A stretch of DNA of 64,000 bases from CALMEC01 sp964628685 (GTDB lineage: Bacteria; Actinomycetota; Thermoleophilia; Miltoncostaeales; Miltoncostaeaceae): positions 372,001-436,000 of the forward strand of contig CAZVNM010000002.1 of the NCBI GenBank assembly GCA_964628685.1. Reading direction: 5' to 3'. Positions 8,983 to 16,918 of the stretch are shown one piece after another (the stretch's first letter is position 1; each line of letters begins with the position of its first letter). The notes beneath the pieces are model-generated. The model saw only the letters and a program-made list of their open reading frames with translations, was not told the DNA's origin and searched no databases. The translations under genes and the position numbers were made by a program.

Positions 8983-9581
8983 CCGGGCCGCGAGTCCACC
9001 AGCCGCTCTTCGGCGCCGCGCTCATCGTCGATCCGCTCCATCATCGCGCGGAGGCCACCGCGGCCACGATCCGCGGCGTCCTCATGAAGCAACCCGACCA
9101 TGCCATCGCCCTCGACGTGCATGCCATCGGGCACGACATCGTCATCGCCGACGCGGCGATCGAGGGCCTGGTTGCCGGAATCAACCACCTGACGCGGAAC
9201 GGCCGGTCCCATGCGGTGGTCGTTCAGGCCTCCAAGTGCCGGCACGCGCAGGCGACGGCGGCGTTTCTCAGCGGGGCCGACGCGGTTATCCGCGAGGGAC
9301 ACCCGGGCGAACTGCTCTCGGCCCTGCAGGCCGTCGCACAGGGGCTGAGGTGCCTGTCGCCCGCCTTCACCGTCCGGGCGGTGTCCACCGATCTGACGCC
9401 GCGTGAACTCGAGGTTCTTCAGGCCCTCTCCGACGGCCTGGCGGCTCCGGAAATCGCCCGCGCGCTGCATCTCTCGGTGACGACGGTTCGAACGCATGTG
9501 GTGAACGCGGCGGAGAAGCTCGGAACCCGAGGGCAGACGGCGACCGTCAGCAGGGCGCTTCGCACCGGCCTTCTCCTCTGA
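8979..9581 (+). CDS. LuxR-family regulator with pseudo-receiver domain
   Basis: A 200-residue protein with a receiver-like N-terminal domain (~1-125) and a C-terminal LuxR/NarL helix-turn-helix (LTPRELEVLQALSDGLAAPEIARAL...TVRTHVVNAAEKLG). The receiver is degenerate. An acidic residue follows the third strand (IVIADAA), but the first-strand acidic pair is reduced to VDP and the usual switch lysine is replaced in VIREGHP. Phosphorylation is therefore doubtful. The GTG at 8979 overlaps the preceding stop, giving a three-gene operon with the sigma factor and its membrane partner. Confidence 0.83.
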   Translation: MTGPRVHQPLFGAALIVDPLHHRAEATAATIRGVLMKQPDHAIALDVHAIGHDIVIADAAIEGLVAGINHLTRNGRSHAVVVQASKCRHAQATAAFLSGADAVIREGHPGELLSALQAVAQGLRCLSPAFTVRAVSTDLTPRELEVLQALSDGLAAPEIARALHLSVTTVRTHVVNAAEKLGTRGQTATVSRALRTGLLL

Positions 9582-9906
9582 TCGCGAGACTCCGGGGATG
9601 CGAACACTCCCGGCGACGGGGCCCCGGATCGCACGGCACCTGAAGCGCGGCCGAGTCGTCGGTCGTGATCACGCAAGCTGTCGTCGAGGATCGACAGGGA
9701 ATGCCGACGGCCACCGATCACGATCCGAATCCTCCGATTGTAGGACCAACGACCGTCAGATCGCGCGATACCGCACTGCTCAAGAAGGTGCGATGTTGAT
9801 CCGGTCGAGCATCGACAGCCGTGGGTGAACGTGCCAAAGAATGGAAGACTGAGGATGGGGATGATGACCACGCAGCGAACAAGGGGAGTCCTTCGAGCGG
9901 AGTGTC
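9582..9906. other. Gene-poor stretch
   Basis: 325 nt between the LuxR-type gene and the frameshifted exported-protein gene. Short frames here lack coding character. An ATG-ATG with a GGATGGGG ribosome-like site at 9861 could be the original start of the following gene if a second frameshift is allowed. Nothing else is visible. Confidence 0.4.
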
Positions 9907-10282
9907 GTGGTTCTCGCGCTTCTCTGTGCGCTTGCTGTTGCGCTCCGTGCAAGTGACGACGCGACTGCCAACTTGCCCATCTGTAATACGACCAACCACA
10001 CGACCTTCGCCGGAAGTCCTTGCGGGCAGGATGGTACCCAGCTTTGGAATCATCGCTGCAACACGAATGTGAACATGTTCCAAGGAACCCTCGAACGGCT
10101 ATGCGGTGCACTCCGTGTGGCCGCTCGTCAGTCCCGGCAAGTATCGCTATAAGTTCGCCACGAACAAGGTCGTCGAGTACTGCGGCGGAGCCGCCACGGC
10201 CTGGTGGGGACTCCTCGCGCACTCAGACGGCGACACGGTACATGGCTGGGTGTCCCGCTCATTGATGATGTTCCGGGGGTAG
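9907..10282 (+). pseudogene. Frameshifted gene for a small exported protein
   Basis: Two adjoining frames together read as one exported protein. From GTG 9907 (GGAG site 5 nt upstream) come a hydrophobic leader (VLALLCALAVAL), then mature sequence with Cys residues (PICNTTNHTTF, GSPCGQDG, HRCNTN). After the CCC run at 10088-10090 the coding character moves to the +1 frame (NGYAVHSVWPLVSPGKYRYK, VVEYCGGAATAWW) and ends at TAG 10280-10282. Removing one C from the run joins them as GTSNGYAV. It may be a decayed gene or a sequencing error. The family is unknown, but composition matches the other exported proteins nearby. Confidence 0.65.
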
Positions 10283-10306
10283 ACAATCGCGTTCGGGAGG
10301 TGTGAA

Positions 10307-10807
10307 GTGGCAAAGAAGGGCACCGGATGGCTCACTGCGCTCGCGCTTGTCACCATCATGGTGACGGTCGCGCTCCTCCGGTCTGACGGCAGCAGTCCCA
10401 ACCGGGCGGAATCAACCACCCAGCGCGCGGCGGCGGATGCGCTCCAGTTCTCAAGTGATGGGCGCGTCGACTATCCCACCTTCATGCGAGCCCGTATCGA
10501 GTCCATCAACGCTCGGATATCACGTTGCATGGTGAAGAACGGTGCAAAGAAGATCCGCGTTCCAATGGGGTTCGAGTACGATGATCCAGGGAAGCGGGCG
10601 GCGACCGCCTGTCAGGCGCTTCTCGACGAGTCGGATGCCCTTACCGGCAGTTCCGCCATGAGGGACACCGAAATCCGGATGAGCCGCGCGATGCGATACA
10701 TGCGTGAGTGCGTCACGAGTGCCGGTCCACGCGGGGTGACGATTCGGAGCGCCTCGTCGCGGGTTCTTGCCGGATGTGTGGATCGCGCACGGCGGCAGGA
10801 CTTCTAG
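10307..10807 (+). CDS. Membrane-anchored or exported protein of unknown function
   Basis: A 166-residue protein starting at GTG 10307 with a good ribosome site (GGGAGG). It has a short basic N-terminus and one hydrophobic segment (WLTALALVTIMVTVALL). The soluble remainder has four well-spaced cysteines (SRCMVK, TACQALL, RECVTS, AGCVDR) in a helical context, suggesting two disulfides outside the membrane. It follows the frameshifted gene by 24 nt and probably shared its transcript. No family is recognised. Confidence 0.72.
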   Translation: MAKKGTGWLTALALVTIMVTVALLRSDGSSPNRAESTTQRAAADALQFSSDGRVDYPTFMRARIESINARISRCMVKNGAKKIRVPMGFEYDDPGKRAATACQALLDESDALTGSSAMRDTEIRMSRAMRYMRECVTSAGPRGVTIRSASSRVLAGCVDRARRQDF

Positions 10808-10960
10808 CTGGAGTGGTCCGAACGTGCGTGCGGATCGGTGACGTGTCCACGTGAGAAACGGGCATGGTGCTCCCTCGCTGGTCCGAGTCGAACCGGCCGT
10901 CCGTGCCTGCCGGTCGGACGCTGATCGACCTGAGCTTGCGACGACGACAGCACCCGGTGT

Positions 10961-11362
10961 TCACCCCCGCGGGCCGACCGCCTCGCGCACCGTCGCCACC
11001 ACCCGCTCCGCCGACGTGCCCGGGCCCAGCACCGCCGCGACGCCCGCCGCGGTCAGGGTCGGCACGTCGCGATCCGGGATGATTCCGCCCACGATCACCG
11101 GGGTGTCCAGGTCGGCGGCGCGCAGGGCGTCCACGATCGCCGGGGCAAGCGTGAGATGACCGGCGTTGTGCATCGACACCCCCACCGCGTCGGCGTCCTC
11201 CTGCGCCACGGCGGACGCCACGCTCTCGGGGGTCTGACGCAGGCCGAGGTAGACGATCTCCATGCCGGCGTCGCGCAGGATGCGCGCCACCACGCGAAGA
11301 CCGCGGTCGTGGCCGTCGAATCCGAGCTTGGCGAGCACCACCCTCGTGGGACGGGTGGACAT
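10961..11362 (-). CDS. Cobalamin-binding small subunit of acyl-CoA mutase
   Basis: A 133-residue B12-binding domain protein of the methylmalonyl/isobutyryl-CoA mutase small-subunit type. The DXHXXG signature supplying the lower axial histidine is FDGHDRG (~residues 16-22), followed by GVSMHN and VIVGGIIP loops that hold the nucleotide tail. It pairs with the 548-residue catalytic subunit directly upstream; their genes overlap by one base (TGATG), which ensures balanced translation. The split arrangement is typical of isobutyryl-CoA and archaeal-type methylmalonyl-CoA mutases. Confidence 0.92.
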   Translation of the reverse strand: MSTRPTRVVLAKLGFDGHDRGLRVVARILRDAGMEIVYLGLRQTPESVASAVAQEDADAVGVSMHNAGHLTLAPAIVDALRAADLDTPVIVGGIIPDRDVPTLTAAGVAAVLGPGTSAERVVATVREAVGPRG

Positions 11363-13008
11363 CAGACGGTCGCCGGCTCGAGGTACCGGCCGAAGACGCC
11401 CTCGAACGCCGCGGTCATCTCGCCGACCGTCACGTGCGCCCGGGCCGCGTCGATGAGCGCCGGCATCACGTTGACCGTGGGATCGGCGGCGCACCGGGCG
11501 ATCTCGGCGAGCGCCGCGTCGACCGCGGGGGCACTGCGTTCGCGTCGAACCGACATCAGCCGATCGAGCTGCGCCGTCTCGACGGCGGGGTCGATGCGCA
11601 GGATGTCGTCCACGCGGTCCTCGTTGCCGTCGGTGAACGCGTTGACGCCCACGACGATGCGCTCACCGTCGTTGACCGCACGCTCCAGACGGTAGGCCGA
11701 ATCGGCGATCCGCCCGGTGAACCATCCTGAGTCGATGCCCCGGTAGACGCCCTCCAGGATCGATCCGCCACCGGTCTCGTCCAGGTGCTCGAAGATCGCC
11801 TCGGCGCGCCGCTCCATCTCGTCGGTCATCCACTCGACGTAATCGGACCCGCCCAGCGGGTCGGCCACGTTCGTCACCCCGGTCTCGTGGGCCACCACCT
11901 GCTGGGTGCGAAGCGCGATGCGCGCGGCCCGGTCGGTGGGGAGGGCCAGGGCCTCGTCGAAGCTGTCGGTGTGCAGGCTCTGCGTACCGCCCATGGCGGC
12001 GGCGAGCGCCTGGATCGCCACGCGGGCGATGTTGACCTCGGGCTGCGTGGCGGTGAGCGACACGCCGGCGGTCTGCACGTGGAACCGACACATGAGGCTG
12101 CGCTCGTCGCGCGCCCCGTAGCGCTCGCACATCCAGCGGGCCCAGATGCGCCGTGCGGCGCGCAGCTTGCCGATCTCCTCGAAGAAGTCGGAGTGGCAGT
12201 TGAAGAAGAAGCTGAGCCTGGGCGCGAATGCGTCGACGGCGAGTCCCGCCGCCACCGCCGCCTCGACGTACGCGAACCCGTTGGCCAGGGTGAAGGCGAG
12301 CTCCTCGGCCGCGGTGCTGCCCGCCTCGCGGATGTGGTACCCGGAGATCGAGACCGGATGCCAGCGCGGCATCTCGGCGGCGGTGAACGCGATCATGTCG
12401 GTGACCAGTCGCACCGACGGGCGCGGCGGGAAGATGTACTCCTTCTGCGCCTGGTATTCCTTGAGGATGTCGGCCTGGATCGTCCCCGACAGCCGTGCGC
12501 GCTCCACGCCGGTCTCCTCGGCGGCGGCCACGTACATGGCGAGCAGCATCGGGGCGGGGCCGTTGACCGTCATCGACGTGGACACGGCACCCAGGTCGAT
12601 GCCGGCGAAGAGCTCCCGCACGTCCACCAGGCTGTCCACCGCCACGCCCGCCCGGCCGACCTCGCCCAGTGCCAGCGGGTGGTCCGAGTCGGCGCCCATG
12701 AGCGTCGGCATGTCGAACGCGGTCGAGAGCCCCGTCCCTCCGGCCGCAAGCAGCTCGCGGAACCGGCGGTTGGTGTCGGCGGCGCTGCCGAACCCGGCGA
12801 ACATCCGCATGGTCCACAGGCGCGAGCGGTACATGGCGGGGTGGATGCCGCGGGTGTACGGGTACTGACCCGGGTAGGGCGCGGCACCGTACACGGCCTC
12901 GACCGGGACCCCCGACATCGTCGCGAACGGGACGTCGCGCATGGGCGCGGCATCCGCCGCACGTCGCCAGGACGCGCGGGCCGGGGTGTCGTCGCTCGTG
13001 GTGGTCAT
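11362..13008 (-). CDS. Catalytic subunit of B12-dependent acyl-CoA mutase
   Basis: A 548-residue (beta/alpha)8 barrel subunit lacking its own B12 domain. Motifs include YPYTRGIHPAMY, GLSTAFDMPTLMG, DSDHP, GTIQADILKEY, ISGYHIREAG and VTNVADPLGGS. It rearranges acyl-CoAs such as methylmalonyl-CoA to succinyl-CoA, or isobutyryl-CoA to butyryl-CoA, with adenosylcobalamin. Length and subunit split fit both the isobutyryl-type and two-subunit methylmalonyl-type enzymes, and I cannot settle the substrate. The usual RQ(Y/F)AGF motif reads RMFAGF here, a Gln-to-Met change near the active site. Start ATG 13008. Probably controlled by the divergent MarR gene. Confidence 0.92.
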   Translation of the reverse strand: MTTTSDDTPARASWRRAADAAPMRDVPFATMSGVPVEAVYGAAPYPGQYPYTRGIHPAMYRSRLWTMRMFAGFGSAADTNRRFRELLAAGGTGLSTAFDMPTLMGADSDHPLALGEVGRAGVAVDSLVDVRELFAGIDLGAVSTSMTVNGPAPMLLAMYVAAAEETGVERARLSGTIQADILKEYQAQKEYIFPPRPSVRLVTDMIAFTAAEMPRWHPVSISGYHIREAGSTAAEELAFTLANGFAYVEAAVAAGLAVDAFAPRLSFFFNCHSDFFEEIGKLRAARRIWARWMCERYGARDERSLMCRFHVQTAGVSLTATQPEVNIARVAIQALAAAMGGTQSLHTDSFDEALALPTDRAARIALRTQQVVAHETGVTNVADPLGGSDYVEWMTDEMERRAEAIFEHLDETGGGSILEGVYRGIDSGWFTGRIADSAYRLERAVNDGERIVVGVNAFTDGNEDRVDDILRIDPAVETAQLDRLMSVRRERSAPAVDAALAEIARCAADPTVNVMPALIDAARAHVTVGEMTAAFEGVFGRYLEPATV

Positions 13009-13017
13009 GGAAGATTC

Positions 13018-13041
13018 GACATCAGACAATTTGATGTCAAA
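13018..13041. promoter_or_regulatory. Palindromic operator candidate between acyl-CoA mutase and marR
   Basis: Two overlapping symmetric elements lie in the short divergent gap. One is GACATCA/TGATGTC (13018-13024 and 13032-13038, 7-nt spacer). The other is TTTGA-TG-TCAAA (13030-13041). MarR dimers bind such palindromes, so this is the likely site for autoregulation and mutase control. It lies 10 nt upstream of the mutase ATG and ~30 nt upstream of the marR start. Confidence 0.7.
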
Positions 13042-13072
13042 CGATAGCAGGCCGGACGGGTAGTCTGACGCC

Positions 13073-13570
13073 ATCGCCCCGCTCGAACGAGATCCGATCG
13101 CCGACGCACGGCGCAACTGGGAGGCCGCCGGTTGGGGCGTGCCCGAGGCCATGGCCGCGGCCACGTCGATCGTCCGCGCGCACCAGATCGTCCTGGGCGA
13201 GATCGACCGGGCGCTCGCACCGCACGGGCTGACGCTCTCGCGCTTCGAGGCGCTGGCGGTCCTGCACTTCACCCGCACCGGGGCGATGCCCATGGGGAAG
13301 CTGGGCGACCGCCTGCAGGTGCACCCGGCCAGCGTGACCAACACGGTCGGACGTCTGGAGGCGGCGGGCCTCGTGCGGCGGATGCCGTCCCCCGATGATC
13401 GACGCACGGTCCTGGCGGAGATCACCGACGAGGGACGTCGGGTGGTCGTGGAGGCGTCGGGCGCCCTTCGCGAGAGTGCCTTCGGGCTTCACGGCCTGGC
13501 GCCGCGTCGGTTGGACGCGATCACCCGTGCGCTCCTGCCGGTGCGACGGGCGGCCGACCGGTTCGGCTGA
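13073..13570 (+). CDS. MarR-family transcriptional regulator
   Basis: A winged-helix regulator with the MarR layout: a dimerisation helix (ATSIVRAHQIVLGEID), recognition helix region (MGKLGDRLQVHPASVTNTVGRLEAAG) and wing (RRMPSPDDRRTVLAEITDEG). The family N-terminus (RDPIADARRNWEAAGW) is encoded upstream of the first GTG (13139), but the frame back to the stop at 13061 contains no ATG, GTG or TTG. ATC at 13073 is the best placed start, 6 nt after a TAGTCT -10-like hexamer, so a leaderless transcript with a rare start codon is possible. It probably represses the divergent acyl-CoA mutase genes in response to an acyl-CoA or acid ligand. Confidence 0.85.
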   Translation: MAPLERDPIADARRNWEAAGWGVPEAMAAATSIVRAHQIVLGEIDRALAPHGLTLSRFEALAVLHFTRTGAMPMGKLGDRLQVHPASVTNTVGRLEAAGLVRRMPSPDDRRTVLAEITDEGRRVVVEASGALRESAFGLHGLAPRRLDAITRALLPVRRAADRFG

Positions 13571-13651
13571 CCCGTCACGCCGTTTCGCGGTCGGCCCGAT
13601 CGACCGTCCGGCGGGAGACCGATGCCTGTTGCATCGGCCTCCCGCACAGGG

Positions 13652-14554
13652 TCAGCCGTTGGGGTTGGTGAGGACGGCGTTCTCGCCCTCGATCTGCACC
13701 GTCGGCACCCCGAAGCCCGTGACGGTCAGGCCCGGGGCCAGCGGACCGGTGGCGACCATCTCGGAGGCGAACGCGGACGTGAAGGTCCCACCGCCGGTGA
13801 ACGCACCGGCACCCCGGACGGTGGCGTGCGCACCACCGCCGGTGACGTTGAGCAGTCCGCTTCCGGTCGCCGTGATCATGGTCATGTGCATCGATCCCTT
13901 CGGGACCGCGATGTTGAGCATCCGGGTGAAGGTGAGGCTGCTCCTCGTGGCCGTGAAGACCCACGAGTTCTGGTTGCCCAGGTCCCGGTGCAGCGCCAGC
14001 CGGGGCTCACCGCCTGCGCCCGAGCCGTCGCCGTCCCCCTTGGCCGGGGAGGCATCGCCGACACACGTGAGCTTCGTTGCGTCACCGGTGTAGATCTCGG
14101 CGGGCATGCGGCGGATCGTGTTCCAGCGTCCGTCGACTGCACGGAACCGCAGCACACCGACGAACTGACCGGTGTAGGAGCGCGCCGGCTTTCCGGTGCA
14201 TCCACGGGGCAGCTTCGCCCGGACGAGCTTGGGGTTCGTGAACCGGAGGTTGACCGAACCACGAGGGCCGAGCGACCCCTTGATGGTGGCGCGGTTGCCG
14301 TTGATGACGACGTTGACGCGCTTGAAGTCGAACATGTCCATCTGGTTTGGGAGACGCTTGGCGGTCGGGAGGATGCCGCGCGTGACGATCAGGGTGAAGC
14401 CGTCGGGCTTGCCCCGCCCGTCGTTGGCATCGAGGCCCAGTACCTGCCCGCTCGTCAGTTTGGCGGCGCTGGCGCTGACCGATGCGGCCGATGCGCCGGC
14501 GGGCACCGCGAGCGCAGCGACCACCGCCACCGCGGCTGATCTCGGGATTCTCAT
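13652..14554 (-). CDS. Exported protein of unknown function
   Basis: A 300-residue protein with a signal peptide (MRIPRSAAVAVVAALAVPAGASA) and a strong ribosome site (AGGAGG) before ATG 14554. The mature chain is beta-rich, with repeated Gly/Thr strands, two cysteines (PRGCTGK, KLTCVGD) and a flexible Gly/Asp linker (~residue 165-180) between two halves. It resembles secreted beta-sandwich proteins of soil actinobacteria, but I cannot name a family. It ends ~320 nt from the SpaA-like cluster in the same orientation, and each has its own leader, so co-regulation is uncertain. Confidence 0.78.
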   Translation of the reverse strand: MRIPRSAAVAVVAALAVPAGASAASVSASAAKLTSGQVLGLDANDGRGKPDGFTLIVTRGILPTAKRLPNQMDMFDFKRVNVVINGNRATIKGSLGPRGSVNLRFTNPKLVRAKLPRGCTGKPARSYTGQFVGVLRFRAVDGRWNTIRRMPAEIYTGDATKLTCVGDASPAKGDGDGSGAGGEPRLALHRDLGNQNSWVFTATRSSLTFTRMLNIAVPKGSMHMTMITATGSGLLNVTGGGAHATVRGAGAFTGGGTFTSAFASEMVATGPLAPGLTVTGFGVPTVQIEGENAVLTNPNG

Positions 14555-14592
14555 GGGACGGGCCTCCTTGGCTGGATCGATGCCTCCAAGGA

Positions 14593-14835
14593 TCTCAGCG
14601 GGGGACCGGACGTCTCCCCGGAGTTTCCACGGGTCTTTGGGCCGGTGTCCAGGCGGCGGCGCGGGTACGTGTACGCGCAGACACTCAACATGCCCGGGCG
14701 GCCGACGAGCGATTGGACTCAGACGCCCGGACGCTCCAGCCTCTCGAGGATCCGCGCGGTTGCGCCATCGGTGGTGAGGTGATGGCAGACGAGCGCCCCG
14801 TCGCGTTCGAGCGCACGGGTCCCGACCGGTTGGTG
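14593..14835. other. Intergenic stretch downstream of the SpaA-like cluster
   Basis: Between the promoter side of the 14554 gene and the terminator hairpin at 14836. Several frames stay open by GC bias alone. I see no convincing gene or repeat. Confidence 0.4.
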
Positions 14836-14864
14836 TTCAGGGGCGGCCGCGGGCCGCCCCTGAA
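14836..14864 (-). terminator. Perfect 13-bp hairpin ending the SpaA-like gene
   Basis: TTCAGGGGCGGCC and its exact complement flank a 3-nt loop (GCG), 13 nt downstream of the 14877 stop on the minus strand. No T-run follows, as is common in very GC-rich actinobacterial terminators. Confidence 0.72.
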
Positions 14865-14876
14865 TGGTGGGTGTTG

Positions 14877-15277
14877 TCAGCCGGTGACGGCGGGTGCGCG
14901 TACCGACGCGACCCTGGGCCTGACGGTGACGCCGGCCTGTGCGCGGTGGCGTACGCCCTTGACGCTGGGGCTTGTGACGCTGGCGGTGTTGACCAGGCGG
15001 CCGGCCTTGCGCGTGGCGGAGATGCGCAGGGTGATGCGCTTGGTGACGGCGCGGCCGGGGTTGAGGGTGCCGACGTTCCAGCACGCCTGTCCGCGGGTGA
15101 TGCGGGCGCCGGGGGCGCGGTGGACGGTGGTGCCCACCGGCAGGACGTCACACATGACGACCCTGGTGGCGGGCGCGCTCCCGGTGTTTCTGACCCGCAG
15201 CGTGTAGGTGGCCAGTGCGCCGGCTCGGTGGGTGGTCTTGAGCGCACGCTTGACCAGGGTCAGGCGGGCGACACCAG
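14877..15277 (-). repeat. DUF11-encoding block, copy 1 of a four-copy nucleotide repeat
   Basis: About 400 nt encoding the DUF11 domain and C-terminus. Nearly the same sequence recurs at 16919-17320, 18856-19240 and, more diverged, 20733-21110, whereas the SpaA-like parts of the same genes differ strongly. This pattern points to gene conversion confined to the 3' ends. Confidence 0.8.
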
Positions 15278-16685
15278 GCGTGACCGCCGCCGTGGCCGGC
15301 GGAGCCGGCGTGACGGCGGGTGACGTCGAGGCGGCAGGCGGAGCCGGGGCTGCGGGAGGAGCCGGCATGGTCGGCGTGGCCGGCGAATCGACGGACTCCG
15401 GTGACTGCGGGGTCTGCGTCGGCGCGGTGGGGGCGGGCGACGGGATGCGCTCGTTGACGAGCCTGATGCGACCAAGCACGTCGGGATCGGCGCAGTCGCC
15501 GGACCAGATCCCCGTGTCGTTGCCCGTGGGGGTGTACTCGCACACCCAGGGCTCGGTGCGGGTCACATAACCCGCCGGTGCGCGGACCTCGGTGAACGTG
15601 ACGCGCGCCGGCTGGTCGTTCGGCAGCCCAAGACCGGAGCGGTCCGTGTCGCCGGTCGATTCGAGGTCACGGTTCTGCATCGTGTAGCAGTAGTCCCACT
15701 CCAGAAGGCAGACCTCGATGTCGAACATCTCGCCGGTGAGGACCCGTCCGTCGGCGTCGGTCTTGACGATGCGTGCGGGGCCGGTGTACGGGGTCGAGAG
15801 GTTCGGCTGGGACGCACCCGGCTGGTTGACCATGTGGACGCGGTGGAAGGCGTCCAGGTTGCAGCGGGTCCCCGCGGTCCAGCCGGTGGTCGGCGTGTAG
15901 TGGCAGACGGTGGGCACCGGGTTGATGGTAAAACCCGCGGGTGCCGCCACCTCGTTGAGCGTGATGCGGTAGTCGGACGTGTCGCGGGAGCTCCAGAAAT
16001 CGAACGGGGGTGCGTACAGGTACTCGAACATGTCGCCGCCGCGGTCGCCGATGTCGACGTTGGGGATCGTCTTGCAGGTCCAGGGCGCGAGGGCCCATGC
16101 GCCGGTGTCCCGACGGCAGACGTCGATGTCGTAGACGGCGCCCGCCAGCACGTTGCCGGTCGGATCGGTCTTGTAGAAGCTGATGGTTCCCGGCTCGGGC
16201 GGTGTCGTCGGGGTCGGGTTCGGTGACGTCCCCGGCGTGTTGGTGACGAGGATGCGGCCGAACTCGTCACGTGGACAGTTCTCACCACGCCAGGCCCAAT
16301 TCTGGGGATCGTCGGCTGCGGGACTGAACTCGCAGGCGATCGGTGTGGCGGAGCGCGCGTAACCGGCGGGGGCGGCCACTTCCGTCAGCGTGAACCGCAT
16401 CTGGGCGTAGGGCTCCATGTACATGTTGCGGTAGAGCCACGAACCGTCGGACCCGAGGTCGAGGTTGGCGTACAGGCTGCACGTCCAGTCGGGGTCGTTG
16501 CGGAAGCGCGTGCACCATTCGAGGTCGAACAGTGCCCCGCGCAGGACCTCACCGTCCTGGTTGACCTTGTAGACGCGCGGTGCCTGATCGTACGACAGGC
16601 CGTCCTGCGCCGGGGCGGCCGTGGCGAACACGCCGATGGTGCAGACCGCGACGAGCGCGGCGACGAGGGACAGGGGATTTTTCAT
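14877..16685 (-). CDS. Exported surface protein: three SpaA/CnaB-like domains plus DUF11 (copy 1)
   Basis: A 602-residue exported protein. After the signal peptide (ends near APA-QDG) come three SpaA/CnaB-like domains (~37-153, ~168-290, ~305-415), a Pro/Ala-rich linker (~418-474) and a DUF11 domain (~475-602). Each SpaA-like unit starts with a K-x-D-x-x-G strand (YKVNQDG, YKTDPTG), has a Glu in (T/N)EVxAPAG(Y/F), and ends with an Asn strand (VTNTPG, VNQPG): the Lys, Glu and Asn used for intramolecular isopeptide bonds in pilin domains. Each also has about four cysteines. There is no LPXTG or C-terminal membrane helix. A stalk-like adhesin is inferred. Confidence 0.85.
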   Translation of the reverse strand: MKNPLSLVAALVAVCTIGVFATAAPAQDGLSYDQAPRVYKVNQDGEVLRGALFDLEWCTRFRNDPDWTCSLYANLDLGSDGSWLYRNMYMEPYAQMRFTLTEVAAPAGYARSATPIACEFSPAADDPQNWAWRGENCPRDEFGRILVTNTPGTSPNPTPTTPPEPGTISFYKTDPTGNVLAGAVYDIDVCRRDTGAWALAPWTCKTIPNVDIGDRGGDMFEYLYAPPFDFWSSRDTSDYRITLNEVAAPAGFTINPVPTVCHYTPTTGWTAGTRCNLDAFHRVHMVNQPGASQPNLSTPYTGPARIVKTDADGRVLTGEMFDIEVCLLEWDYCYTMQNRDLESTGDTDRSGLGLPNDQPARVTFTEVRAPAGYVTRTEPWVCEYTPTGNDTGIWSGDCADPDVLGRIRLVNERIPSPAPTAPTQTPQSPESVDSPATPTMPAPPAAPAPPAASTSPAVTPAPPATAAVTPGVARLTLVKRALKTTHRAGALATYTLRVRNTGSAPATRVVMCDVLPVGTTVHRAPGARITRGQACWNVGTLNPGRAVTKRITLRISATRKAGRLVNTASVTSPSVKGVRHRAQAGVTVRPRVASVRAPAVTG

Positions 16686-16881
16686 GGTGGTCTCAGTTCT
16701 GGTTGGAACGCTGAGTCGCCTGATGAGAATTCCGATGTCGGACGGCGGGGACCGTGGTCATGCCGTCGACCGGCAGGGATGAGGTTCGTGGTGGTTCACT
16801 CATCGGCCACTGGAGGGCGACTTCAAAGTGCTGTGCGGTTGTTCAATGACGATGGACCCACCGTCCGATACCGATCGTCGT
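16686..16881. other. Promoter-side gap of SpaA-like copy 1
   Basis: Gene-free DNA between the ATG at 16685 and the terminator of copy 2. It should contain the copy 1 promoter on the minus strand. I could not pick a confident -10/-35 pair. Confidence 0.35.
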
Positions 16882-16905
16882 GGGCGGCCCGGTGGCTGGC
16901 CGCCC
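16882..16905 (-). terminator. GC hairpin ending SpaA-like copy 2
   Basis: Perfect 8-bp arms (GGGCGGCC and GGCCGCCC) with an 8-nt loop, 14 nt downstream of the copy 2 stop at 16919. This resembles the hairpin after copy 1, so copies 1 and 2 are probably transcribed separately. Confidence 0.65.
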
Positions 16906-16918
16906 GCGACGTGAGAGT

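Noticed and set aside
9598..9828. A 76-codon frame after the LuxR-type gene
   Set aside because: No ribosome site, no hydrophobic or domain pattern, and the base composition by codon position is flat.
11785..13047. A 420-codon open frame opposite the acyl-CoA mutase
   Set aside because: Shadow of the catalytic subunit; composition is typical of complementary-strand translation and there is no start context.
14719..15084. Possible minus-strand gene downstream of the SpaA-like cluster
   Set aside because: The stretch near 14719-14830 looks mildly protein-like, but the frame mostly overlaps the DUF11 gene in another frame and crosses its terminator hairpin.
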